DNA from: Deltaproteobacteria bacterium
GTDB lineage: Bacteria; Myxococcota; SpSt-1050
Direction of reading: 5' to 3'
Length of the DNA: 38,370 nucleotides
Assembly: GCA_026416535.1 (NCBI GenBank)
Contig: JAOAFA010000081.1
Location: forward strand, 1-38,370
Shown: one piece after another, positions 15,799-23,898 of the stretch
Position numbering within the stretch: the first letter of the stretch is position 1
How the letters are laid out: the number at the start of each line of letters is the position of its first letter
The notes under the pieces: generated by a model
Seen by the model: the letters and a program-made list of their open reading frames with translations, nothing else
The model's database searches: none
Told to the model about the DNA's origin: nothing
Program-made: the position numbers and the translations under genes

Positions 15799-17401
15799 AG
15801 AGAGAGAGGCTTTTCTCTCTGTTTTGAGAGATAAAAAAGAGGTTATAATACTGAAAATTGAGAAGAATGAGCTTAAAGTGGGCTCTTCATTACTTTGTGA
15901 TGTGTCACTACCTCAATCCGATCTAGAGGAATACCATTTTGAATTAATAAACAAGGGAGGGGAATATATTGTAAAGCCGTTCGCAAATGCTAAAACTGCC
16001 TTAAATAAAAATATAATAGCCGAAGAAGAGAGATTAAAGGATGGTGATGAGATAAGTGCCGGGAGGCTCTCATTTATCTTTAATTTGAAGACTCAAACAT
16101 ACTCTGGTTCCACAGAAATACTGTATGAGGAAGACTTGGGAGAGGAGGTTAGGAAGGGATTTGTTGTGCTTCGATCCAATGGTGGTGAGAAGGTGTTTGA
16201 ACTTAAAAGCTCAGGACAGACAGTTATAGGATCTGGTAGGAATGTAGATATACGGGTTGACGATAGATATGTCTCAGATAGGCACTGCACTATCTTTTTG
16301 GATAGGGGTGTCTATTTTATTCGTGATAATTTCTCAAAGAATGGCACTTTTGTAAACGGTGTAAGAACTCGCGAGTCAGAGATAAAGAACGGTTCTATTA
16401 TCAGAATTGGCAAAACAGAATTAATTTTTAGGACAGAGACTAAGGGATTAGGTCTTGCCCCAGAAGATCAGGATGAATTCTGTGGGATAATAGGGTTCTC
16501 TACAAAGATAAAGGAGATCTTTGCCCTCATTAAAAAGGTGTCACCAACAGATGTCCCTATACTCATAACGGGAGAATCTGGGACAGGCAAGGAGCTTGTA
16601 GCGAGGGCAATATATAAAAATTCTCTAAGAGCAGATAAGATATTTATTCCCTTAAATTGTTCGTCAATTGCAAGGGATGTGATAGAGAGCGAGTTGTTTG
16701 GACACATCAAAGGTTCATTTACTGGTGCTGTCTCTAACAGAAAGGGGATTTTTGAAGAGGCTATTGATGGAACGGTGTTTTTGGATGAGATAGGTGATAT
16801 GCCCATGGAGCTTCAGGCAAAGCTCCTCAGAGTTATAGAATACGGTGAAGTAAGACCAGTTGGTTCTAATAAACCGGTACTCGTCAATACAAGAATCATA
16901 TCGGCCACAAATAAAAACCTTGAAGAGGCATGTAGAAGAGATAAGTTTAGAGAGGATTTATATTATAGATTAGGCGTTGTACACATCCATATCCCTGCAT
17001 TAAGGGAAAGAAGGGAAGATATAATCCCTATTGCTGAGAGATTCATTAGAAGGTTTGCTCCTTCCAGAGAGTTTTCATTTACTCCCTCTGCCAAGGATAA
17101 GCTTCTGTCTTATAATTGGCCAGGTAATGTCAGAGAACTTAAAAATGTGATTATAAGATCCATACTTTTTGCTGAGGATGACCGTATAGATGAATCATCT
17201 ATAATATTTCAACCGACTGGTTTTAGGGATTACATCCACTATGCGGATAGATTTATAAAGATAAAGCCGCTTTTCGAGGTTGAAAAAGAGGTCATAGAAA
17301 GGGCAATGAATATTTATAATGGAGATGTAGAGCTTGCCTCGGAAAAGTTGGGTCTAACTGTTTCAGAATTAAGGGAGAGAATAAAAAAATATGGCAAATG
17401 A
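15782..17401 (+). CDS. sigma54 activator with two FHA domains
   Basis: 539 residues. Two FHA modules occupy the sensor position. The first (about 15-100) is degenerate ('VGSSLLCDVSLP' lacks the Arg). The second (about 115-220) is better conserved, with 'VIGSGRNVDIRV', 'VSDRHCTI' and 'NFSKNGTFVNG'. The AAA+ sigma54-interaction domain has Walker A GESGTGKE at 264-271, a GSFTGA loop at 311-316 (a Ser variant of GAFTGA), Walker B 'VFLDEIGD' from 332 and 'WPGNVREL'. A Fis-type helix-turn-helix ends the protein ('NGDVELASEKLGLTVSELRE'). It should activate sigma54 promoters when its FHA domain binds a phosphothreonine, as in myxobacterial FHA activators. The ATG at 15782 overlaps the preceding gene; the end overlaps the PilZ gene by 11 bases. 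No obvious -24/-12 promoter was found nearby. Confidence 0.92.
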   Translation: MNQRSREREAFLSVLRDKKEVIILKIEKNELKVGSSLLCDVSLPQSDLEEYHFELINKGGEYIVKPFANAKTALNKNIIAEEERLKDGDEISAGRLSFIFNLKTQTYSGSTEILYEEDLGEEVRKGFVVLRSNGGEKVFELKSSGQTVIGSGRNVDIRVDDRYVSDRHCTIFLDRGVYFIRDNFSKNGTFVNGVRTRESEIKNGSIIRIGKTELIFRTETKGLGLAPEDQDEFCGIIGFSTKIKEIFALIKKVSPTDVPILITGESGTGKELVARAIYKNSLRADKIFIPLNCSSIARDVIESELFGHIKGSFTGAVSNRKGIFEEAIDGTVFLDEIGDMPMELQAKLLRVIEYGEVRPVGSNKPVLVNTRIISATNKNLEEACRRDKFREDLYYRLGVVHIHIPALRERREDIIPIAERFIRRFAPSREFSFTPSAKDKLLSYNWPGNVRELKNVIIRSILFAEDDRIDESSIIFQPTGFRDYIHYADRFIKIKPLFEVEKEVIERAMNIYNGDVELASEKLGLTVSELRERIKKYGK

Positions 17402-17789
17402 ATTTCACGATAGAAGAGAGTCGCCAAGGATACCTATTGAGATACCTATCTGCTATTCTCACATTAATACGTTTTTTTATGACTACATCAAGAATATTTC
17501 CCTAGGTGGGACATTTATTAAGACCTCAAATTATCTTCCAGTCGGAACAAAATTTAGGTTTACCATAAAACTTCCAAACATAGAGACCGAGCTAAATCTT
17601 AATGCTGAAGTAGTTTGGGTGAGGGAAAAGGAGGAGAATATCGGTAATAATACCTTGCCTCAGGGGATGGGCATAAAGTTCATTTTTGATTCAGAAGAAG
17701 AACAGAGAAGATTTAACGAGAAGATTGAAAAGTTGATGAGGAAACATCTTGGTGACAAGATAGTAGATAGACTTCTTAACAAAAGGTGA
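17391..17789 (+). CDS. PilZ-domain protein
   Basis: 132 residues, a single PilZ domain with little else. 'RRESPRIPIEIPICY' holds the first Arg-rich c-di-GMP-binding motif, 'NISLGGTFIKT' the second (D/N-x-S-x-x-G), and 'EVVWVREK' and 'GMGIKFIF' complete the barrel. The layout is like the small PilZ paralogues of deltaproteobacteria (TIGR02266-type). Residues 105-132 form a basic amphipathic helix. The ATG at 17391 lies within the end of the sigma54 activator gene, so translation is coupled. Because Asn replaces Asp in the D-x-S motif, c-di-GMP binding is plausible but should not be assumed. It probably acts as an effector or adaptor downstream of the operon's regulators. Confidence 0.88.
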   Translation: MANEFHDRRESPRIPIEIPICYSHINTFFYDYIKNISLGGTFIKTSNYLPVGTKFRFTIKLPNIETELNLNAEVVWVREKEENIGNNTLPQGMGIKFIFDSEEEQRRFNEKIEKLMRKHLGDKIVDRLLNKR

Positions 17790-17838
17790 TGTGAACTCTG
17801 ACATAATTTACATGGTTTTGTTTTTGTTAATATTTTCG

Positions 17839-17866
17839 TTTACCAAATATTGTGATTTTATATAAA
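17839..17866 (+). promoter_or_regulatory. weak candidate promoter for the matrixin-like protease
   Basis: TTTACC at 17839-17844 and TATAAA at 17861-17866 are 16 bases apart. They sit in the 111-base gap between the PilZ gene and the protease gene, whose GGAGAGG is at 17887-17893. The -35 matches only partly. Confidence 0.3.
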
Positions 17867-17900
17867 TTTTCTCGTATCTCGTATGTGGAGAGGTCTTATT

Positions 17901-19601
17901 ATGAAAAAGAGATCTTATTATCTCATTTTAATACTAACTTCAGTCTTTTTACTCTCTTCATTTAAGACACTAAAAGAGGCATATCAAGAAGAGGGCATGG
18001 ATGTATATGGAGAGACGCATTGGATTGGGGCCGATATGCCAGTGAGATACTCAATAAATGAATTAGGCTCGGCTGACATCTCAGGGGATTCAGAGTTTAC
18101 AGCTATTAATAATGCCTTTAATACGTGGTCAAGTGTGAATTGTGGTTCATATAAAGTGGATCTGAGAGTGGAGTATCTTGGTAAGACATCTGAGCGTGTA
18201 GGTTATTTTGATGGCAAGAATACCATAGATTTCGTAGAGTCCAGAAATGAATGGCCCCCAGAGGCTGGTGCAAACGCTATAGCATTTACAGTGCCGGCGG
18301 TCCGTGAGGATGGGATTATCACTGAGGCAGATATTAGATTTAATGGTGTTAATTATACCTGGAGTACATCTGGTAGTTACAATAGGATGGATGTAGAGAC
18401 AATAGCACTACATGAGCTAGGACACTTCTTTGGACTTGCCGATCTTTATGACAGTTATTCTTGTTACACAATAGGTGCTGTTATGTGTGGATACGGGGGT
18501 GGTGGTATCAAAAGGAGCCTCAAACAGGATGATAAAGATGGGATATGTTATCTATATGATCCAAACAAGTATTACCCATGTAGCAGAATAACGGATTGTA
18601 AAAATGGATTTGTGTGCAGACCCTATGTTAATATAGAGGGTAAGACAACCACTTATTGTTTAGAGCCGTACTGTGTTCCATCAACCCCTAATGATAAGTA
18701 TTGTAACAACCCATTGAATACTAAGGCCGTGGATCCTGGAAAAAGATGTGGGGATATAAATAATACCCCACTAAATATAGGTGACGATGTTTATTGTAAA
18801 AATCGTATGTGTCTACCTTCAGGAGTATGCTCAGGGGTATGTATAAGCGATAATGATTGTCCACAGAATATGAGGTGTGAGATGATAACGATTAAGATAG
18901 AGGAGAACGCTCAGGCGACACTTAAGGCTTGTAATACCCCTCCCGGGTGTAAAAATAATAGGAATTGTGAATCAGGCAAAGTCTGTACACCTTTTAGAGC
19001 CGGTTCTGCATTGATAACAGTATGTAATAATTCCATTGGCTCCAAGGAAGTGGGAGACTTTTGTAATACAAATACCGAGTGCAAGACAGGGGTGTGTTAT
19101 AATAAATATTGTTCAGCATTCTGTACATTGAATAGCGATTGTTCTTTATTTGGATCAGATTATCTCTGTACCAAAGATATAACTATTAGTTATGAAGGTG
19201 TTTCAGAGAAATTTTCGATATGTACGCGCCAAACGGTTATTGCGGATGCCGGCATTGATGCCCAGGACATTGATATTAGAGATATAACAGATGCACTAGA
19301 TGTCCTCTCAGATATACAAGATGTTGTTGATACCTCAGAAGATGTTGTTCTTGTGGATTTTATAGATGGTGGAGTAGCAGATCGCGGTGTAATTGTAGAT
19401 ACCAGCGTTGATACCAATTTAACTGATTTGATTGTAGGAGAAGATACATCAATCTTGAGGGATATCATTAAAATTGATACCTATTCTGAATGTCTCTGTG
19501 ATGAGACGTATGCGTGCGATCCAGATTGTGAATGTGACCCTGAGTGTTCAGAGGTCTCAATTGAAGGTTCAGGAGGGTGTAGTTGTAATGTCGTGGAGTG
19601 A
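17901..19601 (+). CDS. secreted matrixin-like metalloprotease with Cys-rich and Asp-rich tail
   Basis: 566 residues from ATG 17901 (GGAGAGG 17887-17893; an upstream ATG at 17883 overlaps the site and is less likely). A signal peptide covers about 1-24. The catalytic domain (about 35-220) has a full zinc site HELGHFFGLAD at 171-181, and 'AVMCGYGGGG' as the Met-turn, typical of matrixin/M10 proteases. Residues about 225-440 are Cys-rich, with several modules such as 'CKNGFVCRPY', 'DNDCPQNMRCE' and 'NRNCESGKVC'. Residues about 446-530 are an unusual run rich in Asp, Ile and Val. The end is a dense Cys cluster finishing 'GGCSCNVVE'. That end resembles the Cys motif before MYXO-CTERM anchors, but no membrane helix or Arg cluster follows. 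Probably exported and involved in extracellular proteolysis. Confidence 0.88.
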   Translation: MKKRSYYLILILTSVFLLSSFKTLKEAYQEEGMDVYGETHWIGADMPVRYSINELGSADISGDSEFTAINNAFNTWSSVNCGSYKVDLRVEYLGKTSERVGYFDGKNTIDFVESRNEWPPEAGANAIAFTVPAVREDGIITEADIRFNGVNYTWSTSGSYNRMDVETIALHELGHFFGLADLYDSYSCYTIGAVMCGYGGGGIKRSLKQDDKDGICYLYDPNKYYPCSRITDCKNGFVCRPYVNIEGKTTTYCLEPYCVPSTPNDKYCNNPLNTKAVDPGKRCGDINNTPLNIGDDVYCKNRMCLPSGVCSGVCISDNDCPQNMRCEMITIKIEENAQATLKACNTPPGCKNNRNCESGKVCTPFRAGSALITVCNNSIGSKEVGDFCNTNTECKTGVCYNKYCSAFCTLNSDCSLFGSDYLCTKDITISYEGVSEKFSICTRQTVIADAGIDAQDIDIRDITDALDVLSDIQDVVDTSEDVVLVDFIDGGVADRGVIVDTSVDTNLTDLIVGEDTSILRDIIKIDTYSECLCDETYACDPDCECDPECSEVSIEGSGGCSCNVVE

Positions 19602-19658
19602 ATATTTCCATGTTAAATCTTGTTGGACTTTTCCACTGTTTTGGTAAATTCTTAGGTG

Positions 19659-20201
19659 TTATAACGTCACCCTTTTGATTCTAGGAATAACTAATCTATC
19701 AAATAACAACAGCAATACTATATAAACTAGACTTAGGAAGCCGACTACACTCTTGTAAATCGGTTTTAATGTCCCTGACAGGTAATCTTGAATTGTTCCA
19801 ATATATACAACCCTTTTATATAGGAAAGTTAATAAAAATAAAGTGATTATAGTGAAAAACGTTATTCTGAGATAGATTGAATGTCTTCCGCCTTTGATTA
19901 ATGTCTTCTCAGTAATCCTGAATACGAGGAAAAATATTACATAATAAATAATTACAAAAAGAATCGTTATATAGAGACGGTAAGGATATATCATCATTAG
20001 CAAGTTTGAAAAAAAGTACATAAAGACGTAACTCTGGTAAAATACATGCATAAAAAGTACAAGTGGGATAAAGACGAGTGTGTAAAATATTACATATGCA
20101 TATAGAGGGAGATTTAATCTATGGAAATCATATTGGTGAGATGAGAGCGCTGCAAGGGTTGCTGAGAGGTAAACAAACAGAAGAATAATCAAGATATTCA
20201 T
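19659..20201 (-). CDS. polytopic membrane protein of unknown function
   Basis: 180 residues, very hydrophobic, with about five predicted membrane segments (near 2-18, 33-53, 60-95 covering two, 110-130 and 150-170) separated by short basic loops. No family motif is recognised. The ATG is 1 base beyond the stop of the PilZ membrane-anchored gene on the same strand, so they form a two-gene operon. The 3' end converges with the protease gene 57 bases away. The pairing with a c-di-GMP-binding PilZ protein suggests a membrane complex under second-messenger control, but that is inference from context only. Confidence 0.6.
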   Translation of the reverse strand: MNILIILLFVYLSATLAALSSHQYDFHRLNLPLYAYVIFYTLVFIPLVLFMHVFYQSYVFMYFFSNLLMMIYPYRLYITILFVIIYYVIFFLVFRITEKTLIKGGRHSIYLRITFFTIITLFLLTFLYKRVVYIGTIQDYLSGTLKPIYKSVVGFLSLVYIVLLLLFDRLVIPRIKRVTL

Positions 20202-20202
20202 T

Positions 20203-20805
20203 TTACCTCAGGAGGTACTTTGCTATCACATAAAGGGAATATCCAATGGCAGAGGCAAAAAGGACAAAGAAAGATATCTTTAGGATCATTGCAAAACGCC
20301 TTGGATCCGTTTGAGAGATTCGTAGGGATTTAAATTCGTTAATATATTTTTCATCTTCCTTGGTAGCCTCTGTCTCAAAAGGGCCTTTTTGGGCAATATT
20401 TTTGTAATCCAATCGATAGTGTTTGCCTCTGGCAAGGGCATCTTTTTGCTTGGAGATGATTACTGTGGGTCCAAGTATTTTCCTTATGAACGATCTAATT
20501 GTCTCTCTTGACTCAGCATATATCAGGTCAAATTCGACTCCAACTCCGGGTATCTGTCCTTCACCCGGCCTGACTATTCTTACGACCTTGCCCACGATTT
20601 TAAGAGGTGGGAGCTTTGAATATCCGGGCAATACAAAGGACAAATAAATGCGACTTCCAACCTCAGGTGGTGGGGTTATACTTAGGAATATGCCGTTTTG
20701 GGAGATATCTGTTGCTATGCATCTCCCCGTCTTTTCACCTATTTTATAATCTACACTAATTGATGTAGGTGCCCTTCTGTGCTGCCTTTTCTCACTACCG
20801 AACAT
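20203..20805 (-). CDS. PilZ protein with C-terminal membrane anchor
   Basis: 200 residues. The PilZ domain (about 5-115) has 'KRQHRRAPTSISVDY' (R-x-x-x-R region), 'ATDISQNGIFLSI' (D-x-S-x-x-G) and 'GVGVEFDLIY', all consistent with c-di-GMP binding. A charged linker (115-165) follows. One membrane helix at about 173-195 ('ILKISFFVLFASAIGYSLYV') anchors the C-terminus, so the PilZ domain would face the cytoplasm. It is followed 1 base later by the polytopic membrane gene. The start at 20805 has no strong ribosome binding site; the AT-rich sequence just upstream may hold the promoter. Confidence 0.85.
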   Translation of the reverse strand: MFGSEKRQHRRAPTSISVDYKIGEKTGRCIATDISQNGIFLSITPPPEVGSRIYLSFVLPGYSKLPPLKIVGKVVRIVRPGEGQIPGVGVEFDLIYAESRETIRSFIRKILGPTVIISKQKDALARGKHYRLDYKNIAQKGPFETEATKEDEKYINEFKSLRISQTDPRRFAMILKISFFVLFASAIGYSLYVIAKYLLR

Positions 20806-20832
20806 AGTAAATATTAAAACATATAATAAAAA

Positions 20833-21072
20833 TTATGGCAAATTTTTAGTACTCGTCTTTTTCCCCTTCCTATTGCCTTTAACCTTGTAATCTTTTAGGT
20901 CTATTTCTACAGGCACAAAAGTATAGTCCCCACCGACTCTTAATGTCTTGCAGTATTCAAGAGCCTTATTATAATCCTTAAATCTCTTGTTGCTTATAAT
21001 TTTTACAAGGGCGGCTTCTCTAGGAAAAATAGAATGAATTTGTGAGTAAGTAACTTTTCCTATTAGGTACAT
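20833..21072 (-). CDS. small basic protein of unknown function
   Basis: 79 residues from the ATG at 21072, preferred because GGAGG (complement of 21079-21083) lies 6 bases upstream. A longer reading from 21144 and an ATG at 21078 directly abutting the site are less likely. The protein has a mixed alpha/beta N-terminal half ('MYLIGKVTYSQIHSIFPRE', 'KALEYCKTLRVGGDYTFVP') and a Lys-rich tail ('KGNRKGKKTSTKNLP'). No signal peptide or known family is recognised. It lies 27 bases before the PilZ-anchor gene on the same strand. The basic tail could bind nucleic acid, but this is speculation. Confidence 0.55.
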   Translation of the reverse strand: MYLIGKVTYSQIHSIFPREAALVKIISNKRFKDYNKALEYCKTLRVGGDYTFVPVEIDLKDYKVKGNRKGKKTSTKNLP

Positions 21073-21250
21073 AATCATCCTCCGGTAAATCAAATGTGTT
21101 TGAGTTGCTATCCCGTGTTTATTTGTATCTCTATGGATAACCATACCGAAATTTTAATTTATATCGTTTTTGAAAATTATTTCAATATATTTTTTGACAT
21201 TGTATAGATAAATGCTCTGATTGTAAATTAATATTGCATAAATTAGTAAT

Positions 21251-21259
21251 TGATATAAT
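21251..21259 (+). promoter_or_regulatory. extended -10 promoter for tatD-rhomboid
   Basis: TGATATAAT at 21251-21259 is a perfect extended -10 (TGnTATAAT). No good -35 is seen at 17 bases, as expected for extended -10 promoters. Transcription would start about 15 bases before the ATG at 21281, with AGAAGGG as ribosome binding site. Confidence 0.5.
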
Positions 21260-21280
21260 ATTTGCATCTCTAGAAGGGTT

Positions 21281-22114
21281 ATGGTCTTTATTGATACACA
21301 TCTACATCTAGCATCCCCAGATTATAGGAATGATATTGTTGATGTAGTTAAAAGGGCAAGAGATGCGGGTGTAGGACAATTGATTACGATCGGATCTGGG
21401 TATGGTGCAGAGAACTTTGATGAAACGATACAGATAGCAGACAGATTTGATATCTTTTTTGCTCTAGGTGTGCACCCCCATGATGCAGACTTGGGGTTAT
21501 CAAGTTGCAACGAGTACAATGCTAGGATTGACTCTATTCTAAAAAGAATCAAGTGTGCAAAATCTAATCCTAAAATGATAGCAATAGGTGAGATAGGACT
21601 GGATTTTTATTACAACCACTCCCCACGAGATCTCCAAAAGAATACCTTTTCTGCACTTTTAGAGCTTGCATCAGAGGTGAGGTTACCGGTCATAATTCAC
21701 TCAAGAGATTCATTTAACGACACGATTGACATAATAAGGTCGGTAAGGCAAAGGATAAAAGGAGGGGTTTTCCACTGCTTTTCTGGAACTATAGAGAATG
21801 CAAGGGTAGTCTTGGATATGGGGTTCTTTATCTCCATTGCTGGGATTGTGACTTTTAAGAAGGCGGTTGAGATGCAGAGGGTAGCAACGTATGTTCCGCT
21901 CGATAGGATATTATTTGAGACAGATGCGCCATTTCTGTCACCCGTTCCTTATAGAGGTAGGAGGAATGAACCTGCTTATGTTGTTGAGATATATAGGTTT
22001 GTTTCAGATTTGAAGCGGATAACTATTGAAGAGCTTAAAGAATGTGTGCTAAATAATGTAATGAATTGTTTTTGTATCAGAAAGGAAGATATCCTTGATA
22101 CCTTTAAAAGATGA
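21281..22114 (+). CDS. TatD family metal-dependent deoxyribonuclease
   Basis: 277 residues, standard for TatD/YcfH hydrolases with a TIM-barrel. The metal ligands are present: 'FIDTHLHL' (His7, His9), 'GEIGLDFYY' (Glu), 'VIIHSRD' (His), 'GVFHCFSG' (His) and 'ETDAPFLSP' (Asp). TatD proteins are Mg-dependent 3'-5' DNA/RNA exonucleases linked to oxidative DNA repair and RNA quality control. AGAAGGG precedes the ATG. The last 20 bases overlap the rhomboid gene start, so the two are translated together. All ligands look intact. Confidence 0.93.
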   Translation: MVFIDTHLHLASPDYRNDIVDVVKRARDAGVGQLITIGSGYGAENFDETIQIADRFDIFFALGVHPHDADLGLSSCNEYNARIDSILKRIKCAKSNPKMIAIGEIGLDFYYNHSPRDLQKNTFSALLELASEVRLPVIIHSRDSFNDTIDIIRSVRQRIKGGVFHCFSGTIENARVVLDMGFFISIAGIVTFKKAVEMQRVATYVPLDRILFETDAPFLSPVPYRGRRNEPAYVVEIYRFVSDLKRITIEELKECVLNNVMNCFCIRKEDILDTFKR

Positions 22115-22823
22115 CATACCTTCAAGGACATTTCCAATAGTTAATGTTACTCTGATAGTGATTAATGTATTTTTCTTTCTTGTTGAGGTCTCACTCGGAG
22201 ACAAGTTGCAATATGTGTTTAATAGTTTTGGCGTGGTTCCTGCGAAATTTTTTGCAAGCTTTTATATAGTGGATGATAGAATAGTCTACATTGGGATAGC
22301 TGATAGGGTTATTCCCCTTTTTACCTCAATGTTTCTGCATGGTGGTTGGTTTCATCTCTTAGGTAATATGCTTTATTTGTGGATATTTGGAGACAACGTG
22401 GAAGATAGAATGGGACATCTAAGATATCTAGTTTTTTATATTTCTTGTGGTATCCTTGCAAGTCTTACTCATATAATTTTTAATCCTTCTTCGAACGTTC
22501 CATCGGTTGGGGCGTCAGGTGCCATAGCTGGCGTTTTAGGTGCATATATGCTTTCATTCCCCACTGCAAGAGTGGTTGTTTTGGTTGTCTTGTTTTTTTA
22601 CATAGATTTTGTTGCTCTACCGGCTCTACTCGTATTGGGGTTCTGGTTTGTAATGCAGTTTTTCTCGGGTGTATTGAGTTTGGGTGTGCAGAGTGCATCG
22701 ACAGGGGGCGTGGCATGGTGGGCACATATTGGCGGTTTTGTTGCAGGTATGGTATTGCTCTTTATTTTCAGAAAGAAAAACTATCGACCCCTGGGAAGAG
22801 ACCTCTGGTGGATAAGGAGATAA
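22095..22823 (+). CDS. rhomboid family intramembrane serine protease
   Basis: 242 residues starting at TTG 22095, inside the end of tatD; GGAAG sits just upstream. The N-terminus 'IPLKDDIPSRTFPIVN' matches the usual rhomboid opening (I-P-L/I-x-D-D-x-P-x-R). At least six membrane segments are seen. 'HGGWFHLLGNMLYLW' is the conserved membrane-loop segment. The catalytic pair is Ser141 in 'GASGAIAG' and His211 in 'AHIGGFVAGM'. It cleaves transmembrane helices of unknown substrates. The stop codon abuts the stop of the convergent ATP-grasp gene with no spacer. Confidence 0.92.
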   Translation: MIPLKDDIPSRTFPIVNVTLIVINVFFFLVEVSLGDKLQYVFNSFGVVPAKFFASFYIVDDRIVYIGIADRVIPLFTSMFLHGGWFHLLGNMLYLWIFGDNVEDRMGHLRYLVFYISCGILASLTHIIFNPSSNVPSVGASGAIAGVLGAYMLSFPTARVVVLVVLFFYIDFVALPALLVLGFWFVMQFFSGVLSLGVQSASTGGVAWWAHIGGFVAGMVLLFIFRKKNYRPLGRDLWWIRR

Positions 22824-23495
22824 TTAATCTTTTAGTACGACCAAGGCATCAACAGCAACAGGATTTCCTTTCTCAAACATAACTGGATTTATATCCACCT
22901 CCGATATATCATCTATTGTTTCGGAAAGTTTTGATAGATTTATCATCATATCACTCAGCATTTTAATATTTACTGGTGGGTATCCCCTGATGCTACCAAG
23001 CAATCTAGAAGACCTGATCTCTGACATCATCTCTTTGGCATCTCCCTCTGTTATAGGGCAGATTCTAATAGAGATGTCTTTAAGTACCTCAGTAAAAATC
23101 CCACCTAAACCAAAAATAATTGTGTAACCAAATTGCTTATCGTATTTAAGCCCAAGGAGAAATTCTCTCATGTCTGTGATTTGCGTTGATAGAAGGACAC
23201 CCTCAACACCTTCTGTTGAGATTAAATCTGAGAATTCTTTTTTGAGTTCATCTTCATCTTTGATCCAAAGCCTTACAAGGTTCTTCTCAGTTTTGTGAGT
23301 TATTGTTCGGGCAACACCTTTTGCAACAATTGGATATTTTAGCTTTGATATCTGGTAGATCTGCTCAAATTTTTCTATGTAATACTCTTCAATTATAGGT
23401 ATACCGAATTCCTTTAATACCTGTTTTGATTCATATTCTGAGAGCGTCTTTCGCCCTTCATCTCTTACTTTCTTAATGACCTCTACGTATCCCAT
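22824..23495 (-). CDS. ATP-grasp subunit of an ADP-forming acyl-CoA synthetase
   Basis: 223 residues, fitting the beta subunit of ADP-forming acetyl-CoA synthetase (ATP-grasp, CoA-ligase family). 'LSEYESKQVLKEFGIPI' is the characteristic N-terminus. 'KYPIVAKGVARTITHKTEKN' is the nucleotide-binding strand with an essential Lys and His, followed by 'GLGGIFTEVLKD' and 'EVDINPVM'. These enzymes make ATP from acyl-CoA. The ATG at 23495 has GGAG 7 bases upstream. The alpha subunit, which binds CoA and carries the active His, is not in the window, so it is an orphan subunit here or works with a distant partner. It follows cytidine deaminase by 16 bases. Confidence 0.8.
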   Translation of the reverse strand: MGYVEVIKKVRDEGRKTLSEYESKQVLKEFGIPIIEEYYIEKFEQIYQISKLKYPIVAKGVARTITHKTEKNLVRLWIKDEDELKKEFSDLISTEGVEGVLLSTQITDMREFLLGLKYDKQFGYTIIFGLGGIFTEVLKDISIRICPITEGDAKEMMSEIRSSRLLGSIRGYPPVNIKMLSDMMINLSKLSETIDDISEVDINPVMFEKGNPVAVDALVVLKD

Positions 23496-23511
23496 ACCAA
23501 TTCTCCGATTC

Positions 23512-23898
23512 TTAGATCCTAAATCCTATTGGAAGTAATTCTTTGATCTTGAATCTCTTGAATTTACCATCTGAGTTGAAGAGATATACATCAATATTGG
23601 GAGCAAGTTCGGCTATAAACTGTCTACAAATACCGCAGGGTGAGATAAATTTGAATCTATCTGATATAATGCCTATTGCCTTAAACTCCTTAAATCCCTC
23701 TGAGATGGCCTTTGTTATAGCCGCGCGCTCGGCACATATAGTTGCTCCATAGCTGCTGTTTTCTACATTGCAGCCTGCAAAGATATATCCATCTTTTGTA
23801 ATAACTGCGGCACCGACCTTAATCTTTGAATAAGGTGAATACGCATTTTTCATCACCTCTGATGAGTGTTCAAATAAAATTTGATATATTTTCTTCAT
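23512..23898 (-). CDS. cdd: cytidine deaminase
   Basis: 128 residues, the homotetrameric type. Zinc ligands are Cys55 in 'CAERAA', Cys88 and Cys91 in 'PCGICRQ', with Glu57 as proton shuttle. The substrate-contact segment 'CNVENSSYGATICAERAA' is intact. It converts (deoxy)cytidine to (deoxy)uridine for pyrimidine salvage. Its start overlaps the stop of purine nucleoside phosphorylase by 3 to 4 bases (ATGA), so the two form a nucleoside-salvage operon. Confidence 0.95.
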   Translation of the reverse strand: MKKIYQILFEHSSEVMKNAYSPYSKIKVGAAVITKDGYIFAGCNVENSSYGATICAERAAITKAISEGFKEFKAIGIISDRFKFISPCGICRQFIAELAPNIDVYLFNSDGKFKRFKIKELLPIGFRI

